A stretch of DNA of 64,000 bases from contig CAZKHJ010000002.1 in NCBI GenBank assembly GCA_964552675.1, forward strand, positions 1 through 64,000. The letters are read 5' to 3'. This document shows positions 24,202 to 32,274 of this stretch, in pieces. Under the pieces are notes generated by a model that worked only from the letters and a program-made list of their open reading frames with translations, had not been told where the DNA came from and made no database searches. Positions within the stretch are counted from its first letter, which is position 1. Every line of letters begins with the position of its first letter. The DNA is from Sulfurimicrobium sp964552675. Its GTDB lineage: Bacteria > Pseudomonadota > Gammaproteobacteria > Burkholderiales > Sulfuricellaceae. Both the position numbers and the translations under genes were made by a program.

Positions 24202-26466
24202 TCAGTGGCTGTCCGCCTGCTCCAGCAATTGCGCGAACGCCTCGGCCGTCACCGGGCGGCTGAACAGGTAGCCCTGGGCCAGATCGCAACCGTGCTGGAA
24301 CAGCAGCGCACGCTGTTCAGGGGTTTCGATGCCTTCTGCCACAATCCGCATCTGCAGGCTATGGCCAAGAGCGATCACCGCCTTGGCGATGGATTCATCA
24401 TTCGGGTCGGTAGCCACGTCACGCACGAAGCTGCGGTCGATTTTCAGCTTGTCCACGGCAAAGCGCTTGAGGTAGCTGAGCGAGGAATAGCCGGTGCCAA
24501 AATCGTCGATACTGAGGGAAAGTCCGAGCGCTTTCAGCGCATCCAGAGTGATCACCGCCTGCTCGGATTTTTCCATCAGGTAACTTTCAGTGATTTCCAG
24601 CTCCAGGTTGCGGGCAGGAAGGCCGCTTTGCTCCAGCATCTGCTGCACAGTTTTCACCAGTTTTCCGCCCTGAAACTGGCGTCCGGAGATATTCACCGCA
24701 ATGCTCTGGAACGCGGGGTAGCGCTCTACCCATTCGCGCGCCTGCCGGCAGGCGACCTGCAGCACCCACTCGCCAATCGGCACGATCAGCCCGGTTTCTT
24801 CCGCCAGGGGAATAAACCGGTCGGGCGAGACCAGACCCAGCTCCGGATGTTCCCAGCGCAACAGCGCCTCGGCCGAGACGATCTGGCCGCTGGCAAGGGA
24901 AACCAGCGGCTGGAAATGCAGGCGCAACTGATCCAGCTCCACTGCACGGCGTAGCGAAACTTCCAGGGTCAGGCGCTCGAATGCACGGGTGGAGAGTTCG
25001 TCGGTAAAAAAATGGAAGCCATCACGCCCGACTTCCTTGGCCCGGTACATCGCCGCATCGGCATGCTTTACCAGCACATCGACACTCTTGCCATCATCCG
25101 GAAACAGGCTGATGCCCATGCTAGCGGTCACATGCAGGGTATGCCCGTCGATAATGAGCGGCTCCTCAAAATCAGCCACCATTTCACCGCATATCAGCGC
25201 GATATCCTGCGGATCGGCGACGTCCTCCAGCAGGATGAGAAATTCGTCGCCACCGATGCGGGCAATGGTGTCGCTGGCGCGCAGCATGTTGGTCAGGCGC
25301 CTGGCGGTCGCGATCAGCAGCTTGTCGCCAAGCTGGTGGCCAAGGCTGTCGTTGATGGTCTTGAAGCGGTCGAGATCGAGGAAGATCACCGCCAGCCGGG
25401 ATTTTTCCCGTTCTGCCAGCTGGCAGGCATGTTCCAGCCGCTCGTTGAACAACAGCCGGTTGGGCAGTTTGGTGAGGGGGTCGTGGTAAGCCAGAAAATC
25501 AAGGTGCTCCTGCGACTGCTTGATCGCCGTGATGTCGGTCAGGATGGCGGCGTAGTTGGTCAGCGTGCCATCCAGGGCGTGAACCCGGCTGATGGATTCC
25601 AGAACCGGGAAAGCCTCGCCGTTTTTACGCCGGTTCCACATTTCACCACGCCAGTTGCCCTTCTGTGCGACTTCCTGCCAGACCCTGTCGAAAAATGCCC
25701 GGTCATGCATACCGGAGCCCAGCAGGGAGGGGTTTTTCCCCAGTACTTCAGCAGAACTGTAGCCTGTCATCTGGGTGAAGGGCTCGTTGACTGCGACAAT
25801 TTTCTTGTCCTGATCGGTGATCATGATGCCTTCAGTGGTGTTCTCAAACACCACGGCAAGCAGGCGCAGCTTTGCCTCGGTCTCCTTGCGCTCGGTAATG
25901 TCGTTGAAGCTGAAAATCACCCGGGCCACAGCGCCCTGGCTGTCGTGCACCGGGGTTGCCACGCTGTGGTAATGGCACCCGTCAAGCTCGATATCAGCCT
26001 GTTCGGCTTTGGCATCGGCGTTCGTGATGCGCTGGAACATCTGGCGGTAGGCGCAGTCCACCTGCCCGAACAGGTCGCAGAAAGGCCGCTGGTGATAATC
26101 CGCGAAGTTTTTCAGGATGGTCTGCCGCGCGGTCAGGTTCTCGGCAACCACGTGCTGGCTTGAGTCGACCACCACGATGGCGGTGCTGACCGAATCCAGA
26201 ATCTGCTGGATCTCCGTCTTGGCGAAGGAGAGCGCCGTGTTGGTTTCCTGCAGGTGGGCCAGCACCTGGCCGAATGAATCGGCGAGGATGCCGATTGGGT
26301 CGAGTGCAATCAGGGTTTCGTCATCCAGCTCCTCGGGATTGAGCGGCAAGGTGCCCATCACCGTCAGCAACTGGTCAACCTTGGCACGGACGTACCGGAT
26401 CGTGCTGTTATATTTTTCCATCTGGCTGTCAGGCGGTGCACCGGCATTGTGCTGCGGCATGTTCAT
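24202..26466 (-). CDS. PAS-PAS-GGDEF-EAL c-di-GMP enzyme coupled to a TusA-like gene
   Basis: 754 residues, no membrane segment, so cytoplasmic. An N-terminal helical part (about 1-75) is followed by two PAS domains (IVVVDSSQHVVAEN and EGIMITDQDKKIVAVNEPF, each with its PAC segment). Then comes a GGDEF domain with an intact site (ARIGGDEFLILL) and an EAL domain with intact EALLRWEHP, NISGRQF, ITESYLM and DDFGTGYSSLSYL. Both synthase and phosphodiesterase activity are therefore possible. Its ATG overlaps the TGA of the TusA-like gene (ATGA, 26463-26466), so it is translated with a sulfur-transport pair, which suggests that c-di-GMP is adjusted to sulfur status. Confidence 0.9.
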   Translation of the reverse strand: MNMPQHNAGAPPDSQMEKYNSTIRYVRAKVDQLLTVMGTLPLNPEELDDETLIALDPIGILADSFGQVLAHLQETNTALSFAKTEIQQILDSVSTAIVVVDSSQHVVAENLTARQTILKNFADYHQRPFCDLFGQVDCAYRQMFQRITNADAKAEQADIELDGCHYHSVATPVHDSQGAVARVIFSFNDITERKETEAKLRLLAVVFENTTEGIMITDQDKKIVAVNEPFTQMTGYSSAEVLGKNPSLLGSGMHDRAFFDRVWQEVAQKGNWRGEMWNRRKNGEAFPVLESISRVHALDGTLTNYAAILTDITAIKQSQEHLDFLAYHDPLTKLPNRLLFNERLEHACQLAEREKSRLAVIFLDLDRFKTINDSLGHQLGDKLLIATARRLTNMLRASDTIARIGGDEFLILLEDVADPQDIALICGEMVADFEEPLIIDGHTLHVTASMGISLFPDDGKSVDVLVKHADAAMYRAKEVGRDGFHFFTDELSTRAFERLTLEVSLRRAVELDQLRLHFQPLVSLASGQIVSAEALLRWEHPELGLVSPDRFIPLAEETGLIVPIGEWVLQVACRQAREWVERYPAFQSIAVNISGRQFQGGKLVKTVQQMLEQSGLPARNLELEITESYLMEKSEQAVITLDALKALGLSLSIDDFGTGYSSLSYLKRFAVDKLKIDRSFVRDVATDPNDESIAKAVIALGHSLQMRIVAEGIETPEQRALLFQHGCDLAQGYLFSRPVTAEAFAQLLEQADSH

Positions 26467-26726
26467 ACCACCAGCCCATCCGTTTGCCGTGAAATCACGA
26501 TGCGGTAATAGCCCTGCTCTTTCCGGACTTCGACCGAATATCCCATGTTGCTCAGCGCATTCGGGATAGTGGCGGTGGAATGGCGGTTGTCGGTCAGGAT
26601 ATGAAAATCCGCCTCTCCGCTCTTGATGCGGTCCTTCTGCTCGTTTACATTGCGCAGCGCGACCAGCAGGCAGGAAGGGCAGATCTGTCCGCGCACGTCC
26701 TGTTCGATGATGATTTTCTCAGTCAA
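26463..26726 (-). CDS. TusA/YeeD-like sulfur carrier protein
   Basis: 87 residues with the TusA-like fold pattern: RGQICPSCLLVALRNVN near the N-terminus (Cys16, the sulfur-carrier position) and a C-terminal YRIVISR strand. TusA normally has CPxP; here the motif is CPSC with a second cysteine at 19. The partner YeeD/TsuB of E. coli, which helps the YeeE/TsuA thiosulfate importer, is a TusA-like protein encoded beside the transporter, as here (22 bases downstream of the YeeE-like gene). It probably receives sulfur from the imported compound in the cytoplasm. Confidence 0.82.
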   Translation of the reverse strand: MTEKIIIEQDVRGQICPSCLLVALRNVNEQKDRIKSGEADFHILTDNRHSTATIPNALSNMGYSVEVRKEQGYYRIVISRQTDGLVV

Positions 26727-26748
26727 CGTCTCGCCCCCGGTTTTTGTT

Positions 26749-27861
26749 TCAGCGTATCACAAAGCGCGCCAGAAAGTGGCTCCCCAGCCAGGCGCCCGGC
26801 ACCATGCCGATCAGGAAAATCAGGCTCTGGCTGGCCAGGATCGGAATACCGCCCCACAAATGCCAGATGTTGCAACCCGAGGACATGCGCGCGCCCATGC
26901 CCACCAGCAGCCCGCCCGCCAGCGCGGAGACATATTGCACGGCAGGCAGCCGGTAATAGATGCGGAACTCGCCCAGCAGCATGGCGGAAACAGCAGATCC
27001 CAGCACGATGGTGACAATCAGCGGATATTGAATCGCCGCGATGGCATCCAGCGCCGGGCCCGGGCCGCCCTGGATGGCCTGGCTGGCAAAGGGCGGCGTG
27101 TAGTTCAGCGGCACAGCCTTGAAATACGCCAGTTGGGCAACATGACCGGGCGCCACCAGGCTCTCCAGAAATCCGCCCAGCTTGGCGTAGGAAGTGGTGA
27201 TGCCAAGCGGCATGCCAACCAGGACATAGGAAACCAGTCCGATCAGGGACAGCGCCAGCGCAGCCTTCCAGGGCTGGATAAAGCCTTCCACCACGGCGGG
27301 CTTGTCAAGCAGCCCGGCCCGGCGCCATTGCCACAGATAGATTGCGGCAAGCGCCAGCAGCGGCAAGATCAGATAGGCTGGCTTGACGCCCAGTGCCTGC
27401 GGCACGGTGATTCCGGCCCAGGGGAAGAGGGTGGATTTGCCAAACGCGGCCCACCATGGGTGAAATTCGGCATACATGGCACTGCCCGCCAGCAAACCGG
27501 CAAAGGCCGTGGCGCTCAATACGCTGCCGCTGCCCATCTTATAGAGCGTGCCAAATACGCAGCCGCCCGCCAGCACCATGCCGAAGCCGAACAGCATGCT
27601 CCCCAGCAGGTTGGCCAGGGAGGGAATGCCAAGCAGAGGAAAAGGGTGGATACGGATCAGGCCGGTCTGCCGCCCCAGTTCAAACAGCAGCATGCTGGAG
27701 GCAATGAGCAGAAGCAGAGAGCGCAGCAGGGTGGCATCGCGAAACAGGAAGAAGTCGCGAAAAATCGCCGTCACGCAAAAATCCGAACGGTGCATGACAA
27801 AACCCAGGATCAAGCCCAGCACGCTTGACGTTGCGACGATCAGAACATAGGGATCACTCAC
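26749..27861 (-). CDS. YeeE/YedE-family sulfur-compound (thiosulfate) importer
   Basis: 370 residues from the GTG at 27861, which is preceded by AGGAGGCAAG; an open frame adds 20 residues from 27921, but these look non-native. About nine or ten hydrophobic helices are visible, with the family cysteine motifs LAGGCVFGTLYKMGSG in the first half and RMSSGCNIWHLWGGIP near the C-terminus. In the thiosulfate transporter TsuA (YeeE), conserved cysteines relay the substrate through the membrane. The TusA-like gene next to it supports sulfur uptake. The exact substrate (thiosulfate or another sulfur/selenium compound) is inferred. Confidence 0.85.
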   Translation of the reverse strand: MSDPYVLIVATSSVLGLILGFVMHRSDFCVTAIFRDFFLFRDATLLRSLLLLIASSMLLFELGRQTGLIRIHPFPLLGIPSLANLLGSMLFGFGMVLAGGCVFGTLYKMGSGSVLSATAFAGLLAGSAMYAEFHPWWAAFGKSTLFPWAGITVPQALGVKPAYLILPLLALAAIYLWQWRRAGLLDKPAVVEGFIQPWKAALALSLIGLVSYVLVGMPLGITTSYAKLGGFLESLVAPGHVAQLAYFKAVPLNYTPPFASQAIQGGPGPALDAIAAIQYPLIVTIVLGSAVSAMLLGEFRIYYRLPAVQYVSALAGGLLVGMGARMSSGCNIWHLWGGIPILASQSLIFLIGMVPGAWLGSHFLARFVIR

Positions 27862-27921
27862 CTTGCCTCCTGCCTGGAATATTCCAGATGCACAGTAACA
27901 AGCATCGCCCTGCCGCGTCAA

Positions 27922-28278
27922 TCAGCGCTTACGCTCGCACGGCACAGCCCCTTCGACATCATGCGTGTAAAATGACAGGCGCACTACTTTGTCGGTCTCG
28001 AAATAGCGAAAGCGTGAAGGCAGTGGCGCTTCCGCATCCTTGATGCCGGGATTCCACTCAATGCCGTGATAGTTGTTTTCCCCCACGGTTAACTTGTACA
28101 CTCCGGCAGATTCCCCTGCGGGGCTGGTAACCGTGTAGTCCTGCTGGCCGCTGAAGGTGATGGAGATACCGTTGCGGCATTGCCACTGGCCTTCCAGCCT
28201 GGGTGTCTTGGGCTGATTGATGTCGCAGGCGGCAAGCAGCAGCAACAGAATCAGGCCCGTCAGTTTATTCATCGTCAT
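27922..28278 (-). CDS. Small lipoprotein, unknown function
   Basis: 118 residues (116 if the second Met at 28272 is used). A signal peptide ends in the lipobox LLLAAC, so Cys18 would be lipidated. The mature part has QWQCRNGISITFSGQQDYTV, a beta-rich pattern with a cysteine pair (QWQC, PCERKR). No family is recognised. It lies divergent from queA (39 bases apart) and 60 bases upstream of the YeeE-like start, so it may be the first gene of that unit. Confidence 0.7.
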   Translation of the reverse strand: MTMNKLTGLILLLLLAACDINQPKTPRLEGQWQCRNGISITFSGQQDYTVTSPAGESAGVYKLTVGENNYHGIEWNPGIKDAEAPLPSRFRYFETDKVVRLSFYTHDVEGAVPCERKR

Positions 28279-28317
28279 CCTGTACCATTAAACAGAAATT
28301 TACTGAATTCTAGCCCA

Positions 28318-29430
28318 ATGTCCGCTTCGATCAAACAAGGCGACTCGCCAGCGCTCACCCTGGCAGATTTCGACTTCGCCCTGCCCGATGAACTGATTGC
28401 CCAGTTTCCCGCCGAACAGCGGCGCCACAGCCGCCTGCTGCATGTGGATGCGCCCAACGGCGCGCTGCATGACGATTTTTTCCGCCACCTGCCGGCTTAC
28501 CTCAAAGCTGGCGACTTGCTGGTGTTCAACAACACCAAAGTAATCAAGGCGCGCCTCCATGGCGCCAAGGAAAGCGGTGGCAAAATCGAGGTACTGGTGG
28601 AGCGCGTGCTCGACGAACACCATGTGCTGGCCCACATCCGCGCCAGCCATGCCCCCAAGCCGGGTTCCGCGCTGCTGCTGGAAGGCTGCCTGCCAGCCAG
28701 GGTACTGGAAAAAGAGGGCACCCTTTACCGGCTCCGCTTTACAGGCGAGGAATCCGTGCTGGATCTGCTGGAACGCTACGGCAGCCTGCCCCTGCCGCCC
28801 TACATCACCCACGCGCCGGATATGGTGGACGAAACGCGCTACCAGACGGTCTATGCCAAAGAACCCGGCGCGGTCGCCGCCCCCACCGCCGGGCTGCATT
28901 TCGATGCGGAGATGCTGGCCGAACTCGCCGCCATGGGCGTGCACACCGCCTATGTCACGCTCCATGTCGGCGCGGGCACCTTCCAGCCGGTGCGGGTGGA
29001 CAACATCGCCGAGCACCAGATGCACAGCGAGTGCTATCAGGTGCCGCAGGAGACGGTGGACGCCATTGCCCGTGCCAGAAGCCAGGGCGGGCGCATCATG
29101 GCGGTGGGCACCACCTCGCTGCGCGCGCTCGAAGCCGCTGCGGCAGGCGGAGAACTGCAGGCCGGCTACGGCGAGACCAGCATCTTCATCACGCCCGGCT
29201 ACCGCTTCCGCGTGGTGGAGCGCCTGCTCACCAACTTCCACCTGCCCAGGTCCACCCTGCTGATGCTGGTGTCGGCCTTCGCCGGCATGGATAATATCCG
29301 CCGCGCCTACGCCCATGCGGTGGAACAGCGCTACCGCTTTTTCAGCTATGGCGATGCCATGCTCATCGAGAGAAGTCAAAATTCAACTATAAGCAAGGCT
29401 TTGACCCCTTCACTAGAAATTCAATCTTGA
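28318..29430 (+). CDS. queA: S-adenosylmethionine:tRNA ribosyltransferase-isomerase
   Basis: 370 residues. QueA transfers and rearranges the ribose of SAM onto preQ1-tRNA, the step after Tgt in queuosine synthesis. Family blocks are FDFALPDELIAQFPAEQR, LLVFNNTKVIKARLHG, GSLPLPPYI, YQTVYAKEPGAVAAPTAGLHF, LHVGAGTFQPVR, VGTTSLRALE, TSIFITPGYRF and NFHLPRSTLLMLVSAFAG. Up to SYGDAMLIER it is typical; the last 20 residues (from SQNST) do not look like the usual C-terminus and run into the AT-rich insertion before tgt. Probably still functional. Confidence 0.94.
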   Translation: MSASIKQGDSPALTLADFDFALPDELIAQFPAEQRRHSRLLHVDAPNGALHDDFFRHLPAYLKAGDLLVFNNTKVIKARLHGAKESGGKIEVLVERVLDEHHVLAHIRASHAPKPGSALLLEGCLPARVLEKEGTLYRLRFTGEESVLDLLERYGSLPLPPYITHAPDMVDETRYQTVYAKEPGAVAAPTAGLHFDAEMLAELAAMGVHTAYVTLHVGAGTFQPVRVDNIAEHQMHSECYQVPQETVDAIARARSQGGRIMAVGTTSLRALEAAAAGGELQAGYGETSIFITPGYRFRVVERLLTNFHLPRSTLLMLVSAFAGMDNIRRAYAHAVEQRYRFFSYGDAMLIERSQNSTISKALTPSLEIQS

Positions 29431-29830
29431 TTTTCGCATCCTGCCCCCGCCCTGACCAACACGCTGCTGTGCGGCCGGCATAAGCGGGGTAAGTGGCTGG
29501 GTCAGGCTGAAGCGTCGATGGCGAGATTGACAAGGCACAAAGTGTGCTGACGCACTACATACCACGTCAGCACGGCACACCGCTGGTGGTATTGCTACCT
29601 GGCACTGTCCATGGCCCTCCAACCACAGGCACTGACGGGCATTAATGTTCTTGCTGTCGCTCAAAGGGAAACGCAACGGTCTCGCCAGCTTGACTGTGGC
29701 AGCGGAAACGGCCCGAACCCCGCTCAGTGGCTCACTGATGACGCTGAGCGGAACGGCTTAACAACAAGATTTGCGAAAAAAGTTATAAAATTTCACAAAA
29801 TTCTGATAAATAAAAAAAGGAAGATGCTTG
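29431..29830. other. Gene-poor junction between queA and an AT-rich lipoprotein gene
   Basis: About 400 bases with no convincing gene. Short open stretches on both strands have no motifs or ribosome-binding sites. A plus-strand stretch around 29450-29550 reads LLCGRHKRGKWLGQAE-like and could be a decayed coding remnant, but I cannot name it. Composition shifts from GC-rich to strongly AT-rich near 29750, marking the edge of a probable insertion. Confidence 0.6.
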
Positions 29831-30463
29831 ATGTCTAAGATGCTCATATTTTTTATAAAAACTGTGGCGTATATCCTTATTATTTCAAGTATTGGCGCTT
29901 GCTCTAGCACCAATACTCGCTTTGAATCGCCCAAAATAACAGCATTCCCCGCCTTTAGTGATTTTGTTTTTTTATACATTGAGAATAAATTCATTGACAA
30001 CAATGGACACTTGGCAAAAATTGAGTATCAAAATTTAACTCCACTGCTTCTGACTCGAGCGCCCATCATTTTTAACAAAAAAACCCTAAATGCAGAAATA
30101 TACAAAACGTACCGTGGATCATTCAGCATTAATGACCAAGAAAGCAAGATTATTCCGGCCATATCGGATTTAAGCCATAAGGGAAAATTTATTATTGTCT
30201 TTAGGAATACTGATGCAATTTCCGTTACATTGCGCAATCGATATGGAGTGCCACTAGGGGCTCCTGATGTAAAACTGAATTTTAGCGTGGATGTTTACAA
30301 CCCAACCACAATGAAAAAAGTTTGGTTTGGAGTATTTGACGGAAAATTATCAACTGCTGTTATCGCGGGGGGAGTGGTAAATCAGGATTTTGTCGACAGA
30401 ATACTGGAAAACATTGTTGACTCTATGATTCAGAAACAAGTCATTACTCCCGGCAACACATAA
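29831..30463 (+). CDS. AT-rich predicted lipoprotein of unknown function
   Basis: 210 residues. The start is taken as ATG 29831 (TTG one codon earlier). A hydrophobic signal ends in the lipobox SSIGAC, with the acceptor cysteine near residue 25, followed by SSTNTR. The mature part alternates strands and helices, has Lys/Asn/Ile-rich use and no recognised domain; segments such as LNFSVDVYNPTTMKKVWFGVFDGKL suggest a TonB-like or GNA1162-like fold only vaguely. Base composition (AT-rich, A/T-ending codons) differs sharply from both flanking genes, which points to recent acquisition. It interrupts the otherwise standard queA-tgt pair. Confidence 0.7.
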   Translation: MSKMLIFFIKTVAYILIISSIGACSSTNTRFESPKITAFPAFSDFVFLYIENKFIDNNGHLAKIEYQNLTPLLLTRAPIIFNKKTLNAEIYKTYRGSFSINDQESKIIPAISDLSHKGKFIIVFRNTDAISVTLRNRYGVPLGAPDVKLNFSVDVYNPTTMKKVWFGVFDGKLSTAVIAGGVVNQDFVDRILENIVDSMIQKQVITPGNT

Positions 30464-30469
30464 CAGGCT

Positions 30470-30721
30470 ATGGCACCCAGGGCCCAGTCAAAGGCCCAGA
30501 ACAGGGCCCAGTCGGAAGCCATCCTGCACGCTCTTGTGGCAGCGCCGCTCCCGGCCAATGAACTCATTGCCCACCTCGATCTGCGGAGCAAGACCGGTGC
30601 ATTCAAACGCGCCATGAAAGCCTTATTGGGCGATGGCCTGATCGAGTACACTCTCCCCGACAAACCCAACAGCCGCCTGCAAAAATACCGCCTGACCGGG
30701 AAGGGCAAAAAGGAAATATGA
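30470..30721 (+). pseudogene. Probable C-terminal winged-helix remnant abutting tgt
   Basis: 83 codons. A repetitive linker (AQSKAQNRAQSEAIL, encoded by three GGCCCAG-containing direct repeats) is followed by a winged-helix-like segment (ELIAHLDLRSKTGAFKRAMKALLGDGLIEYTLP) and a C-terminus (KPNSRLQKYRLTGKGK). This combination is the usual tail of larger AAA_4 (RecG-like) or Fic-type proteins, so this is most likely a fragment of such a gene left by an insertion or deletion. Its TGA overlaps the tgt ATG (ATGA), so it may still be translated and coupled to tgt. It could alternatively be a free-standing small regulator. Confidence 0.5.
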
Positions 30722-31821
30722 ATTTTCAAATCAAACAAAGCGACGGCCTGGCACGGCGCGGTACCCTGACGCTGGCCCACGGCACGGTGGAAACGCCGGC
30801 TTTCATGCCGGTCGGTACCTATGGCACGGTCAAGGCGATGTCGCCGGCCGAACTGAAGGACATCGGCGCCCATATCGTGCTCGGCAATACCTTCCACCTG
30901 TGGCTGCGGCCGGGGCTGGAAGTGATCGCGGCGCACGGCGGGCTGCACCGCTTCATGAACTGGGACGGGCCGATCCTGACTGACTCGGGCGGCTTCCAGG
31001 TATTCAGCCTGGGCGAGTTGCGCAAGATCAGCGAGGAAGGCGTGAAGTTCCAGTCGCCGGTGAACGGCGACCGCTGCTTTCTCACCCCGGAAGAATCCAT
31101 GCGCATCCAGAAGGTGCTGAATTCCGACATCGTGATGATTTTCGACGAATGCACGCCCTACCCCGCCGATTTCCAGACGGCAGCGGAATCCATGCGCCTC
31201 TCGCTGCGCTGGGCGGAGCGCTCGAAGAAGGCCCACGAAGGCAACCCCAACGCGCTGTTCGGCATCGTCCAGGGCGGTATGCACGAGCCGCTGCGCGACG
31301 AATCGCTGCGCGAGCTGGTCAACATCGGTTTCGACGGCTATGCCATCGGCGGGCTTTCAGTGGGCGAACCCAAGGAAGACATGCTGCGCATCCTCGCCCA
31401 CACCGCCCCGAACATGCCGGCCAACAAGCCGCGCTACCTGATGGGCGTAGGCACGCCGGAGGATATTGTCGATGCGGTGAGCCAGGGCATCGACATGTTC
31501 GACTGCGTGATGCCCACGCGCAACGCGCGCAACGGCTGGCTGTTCACCCGCTTCGGCACGGTCAAGATCCGGAACGCGCAATACCGCCTCGACACCGCGC
31601 CGCTGGACGAGCGATGCAGCTGCTATACCTGCCGCAATTTCACCCGTGCCTATCTGCATCACCTGCACCGCCTGGGCGAAATCCTCGGCGCGCGCCTCAA
31701 CACCATCCACAACCTGCATTACTATCAGGAGCTGATGCAGGGGATACGCCAGTCCATAGAAGAACAGCGCTTCAGCGAATTCGTGCAAGAGTTCAAACAG
31801 GCACGCGCCACACCGTGCTAG
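30718..31821 (+). CDS. tgt: tRNA-guanine transglycosylase
   Basis: 367 residues. Tgt exchanges guanine-34 for preQ1 in GUN-anticodon tRNAs. Key parts are MPVGTYGTVKAMSP, the catalytic ILTDSGGFQVFSL (Asp), FDECTPYPADF, FGIVQGGMHEPLR, GGLSVGEP, YLMGVGTPEDIVDAV, the nucleophile region FDCVMPTRNARNG and the zinc site CSCYTCRNFTRAYLHH. The start at ATG 30718 is in the usual place. It is followed by yajC, secD and secF as in most proteobacteria; queA is displaced by the insertion. Confidence 0.96.
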   Translation: MNFQIKQSDGLARRGTLTLAHGTVETPAFMPVGTYGTVKAMSPAELKDIGAHIVLGNTFHLWLRPGLEVIAAHGGLHRFMNWDGPILTDSGGFQVFSLGELRKISEEGVKFQSPVNGDRCFLTPEESMRIQKVLNSDIVMIFDECTPYPADFQTAAESMRLSLRWAERSKKAHEGNPNALFGIVQGGMHEPLRDESLRELVNIGFDGYAIGGLSVGEPKEDMLRILAHTAPNMPANKPRYLMGVGTPEDIVDAVSQGIDMFDCVMPTRNARNGWLFTRFGTVKIRNAQYRLDTAPLDERCSCYTCRNFTRAYLHHLHRLGEILGARLNTIHNLHYYQELMQGIRQSIEEQRFSEFVQEFKQARATPC

Positions 31822-31864
31822 AATTGCGCGGATTTTGTCCCAGCCAAACGATGGAGAATAAACC

Positions 31865-32191
31865 GTGTTGATCAGCAACGCCTACGCCGCTGCCCCCGCC
31901 GCCCAGGATCCAAGCGGCGGACTGATGCAATTCCTGCCCCTGATTATTATTTTCGTGCTGTTCTATTTCATGCTGATCCGCCCGCAGATGAAGCGTGCCA
32001 AGGAACAGAAGAACATGCTGGATGCATTGCAAAAAGGCGACGAAATCGTTACCGCCGGCGGCCAGCTCGGCAAGGTGGTCAAGGTCAGCGACAGCTACAT
32101 CAGCGTGGAAATCGCCGACAACGTGGTGGTTCAGGTACAGAAAGCGGCCATCACCAGTCTGCTGCCCAAGGGCACCATCAAGTCTATTTAA
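31865..32191 (+). CDS. yajC: Sec translocon accessory protein YajC
   Basis: 108 residues from GTG 31865 (TTG 31868 is an alternative). There is one N-terminal transmembrane helix (QFLPLIIIFVLFYFMLIRPQ) and a small cytoplasmic domain with RPQMKRAKEQKNMLDALQKGDEIVTAGGQLGKV, all typical. YajC associates with SecDF and the SecYEG channel. It lies 43 bases after tgt and 83 bases before secD. Confidence 0.95.
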   Translation: MLISNAYAAAPAAQDPSGGLMQFLPLIIIFVLFYFMLIRPQMKRAKEQKNMLDALQKGDEIVTAGGQLGKVVKVSDSYISVEIADNVVVQVQKAAITSLLPKGTIKSI

Positions 32192-32274
32192 GTGGGGAGT
32201 GCGGAGTAAAGCGTGAGGAGAACCCCTTCTCCACTCCTGGCTCCTAACCCCTCACTCCTCACGGAGTTCTCTGA
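32192..32274. repeat. Short intergenic inverted repeats between yajC and secD
   Basis: The spacer is built of GAGG/CTCC blocks: GTGAGGAG (32213-32220) pairs with CTCCTCAC (32255-32262). It could form a hairpin just before the secD ribosome-binding site. There is no T-tract, so termination is unlikely. Confidence 0.5.

Noticed and set aside
29413..29676. 87-codon open frame on minus in the queA-tgt junction
   Set aside because: It overlaps the end of queA, has unusual composition and no motif; more likely decayed sequence.
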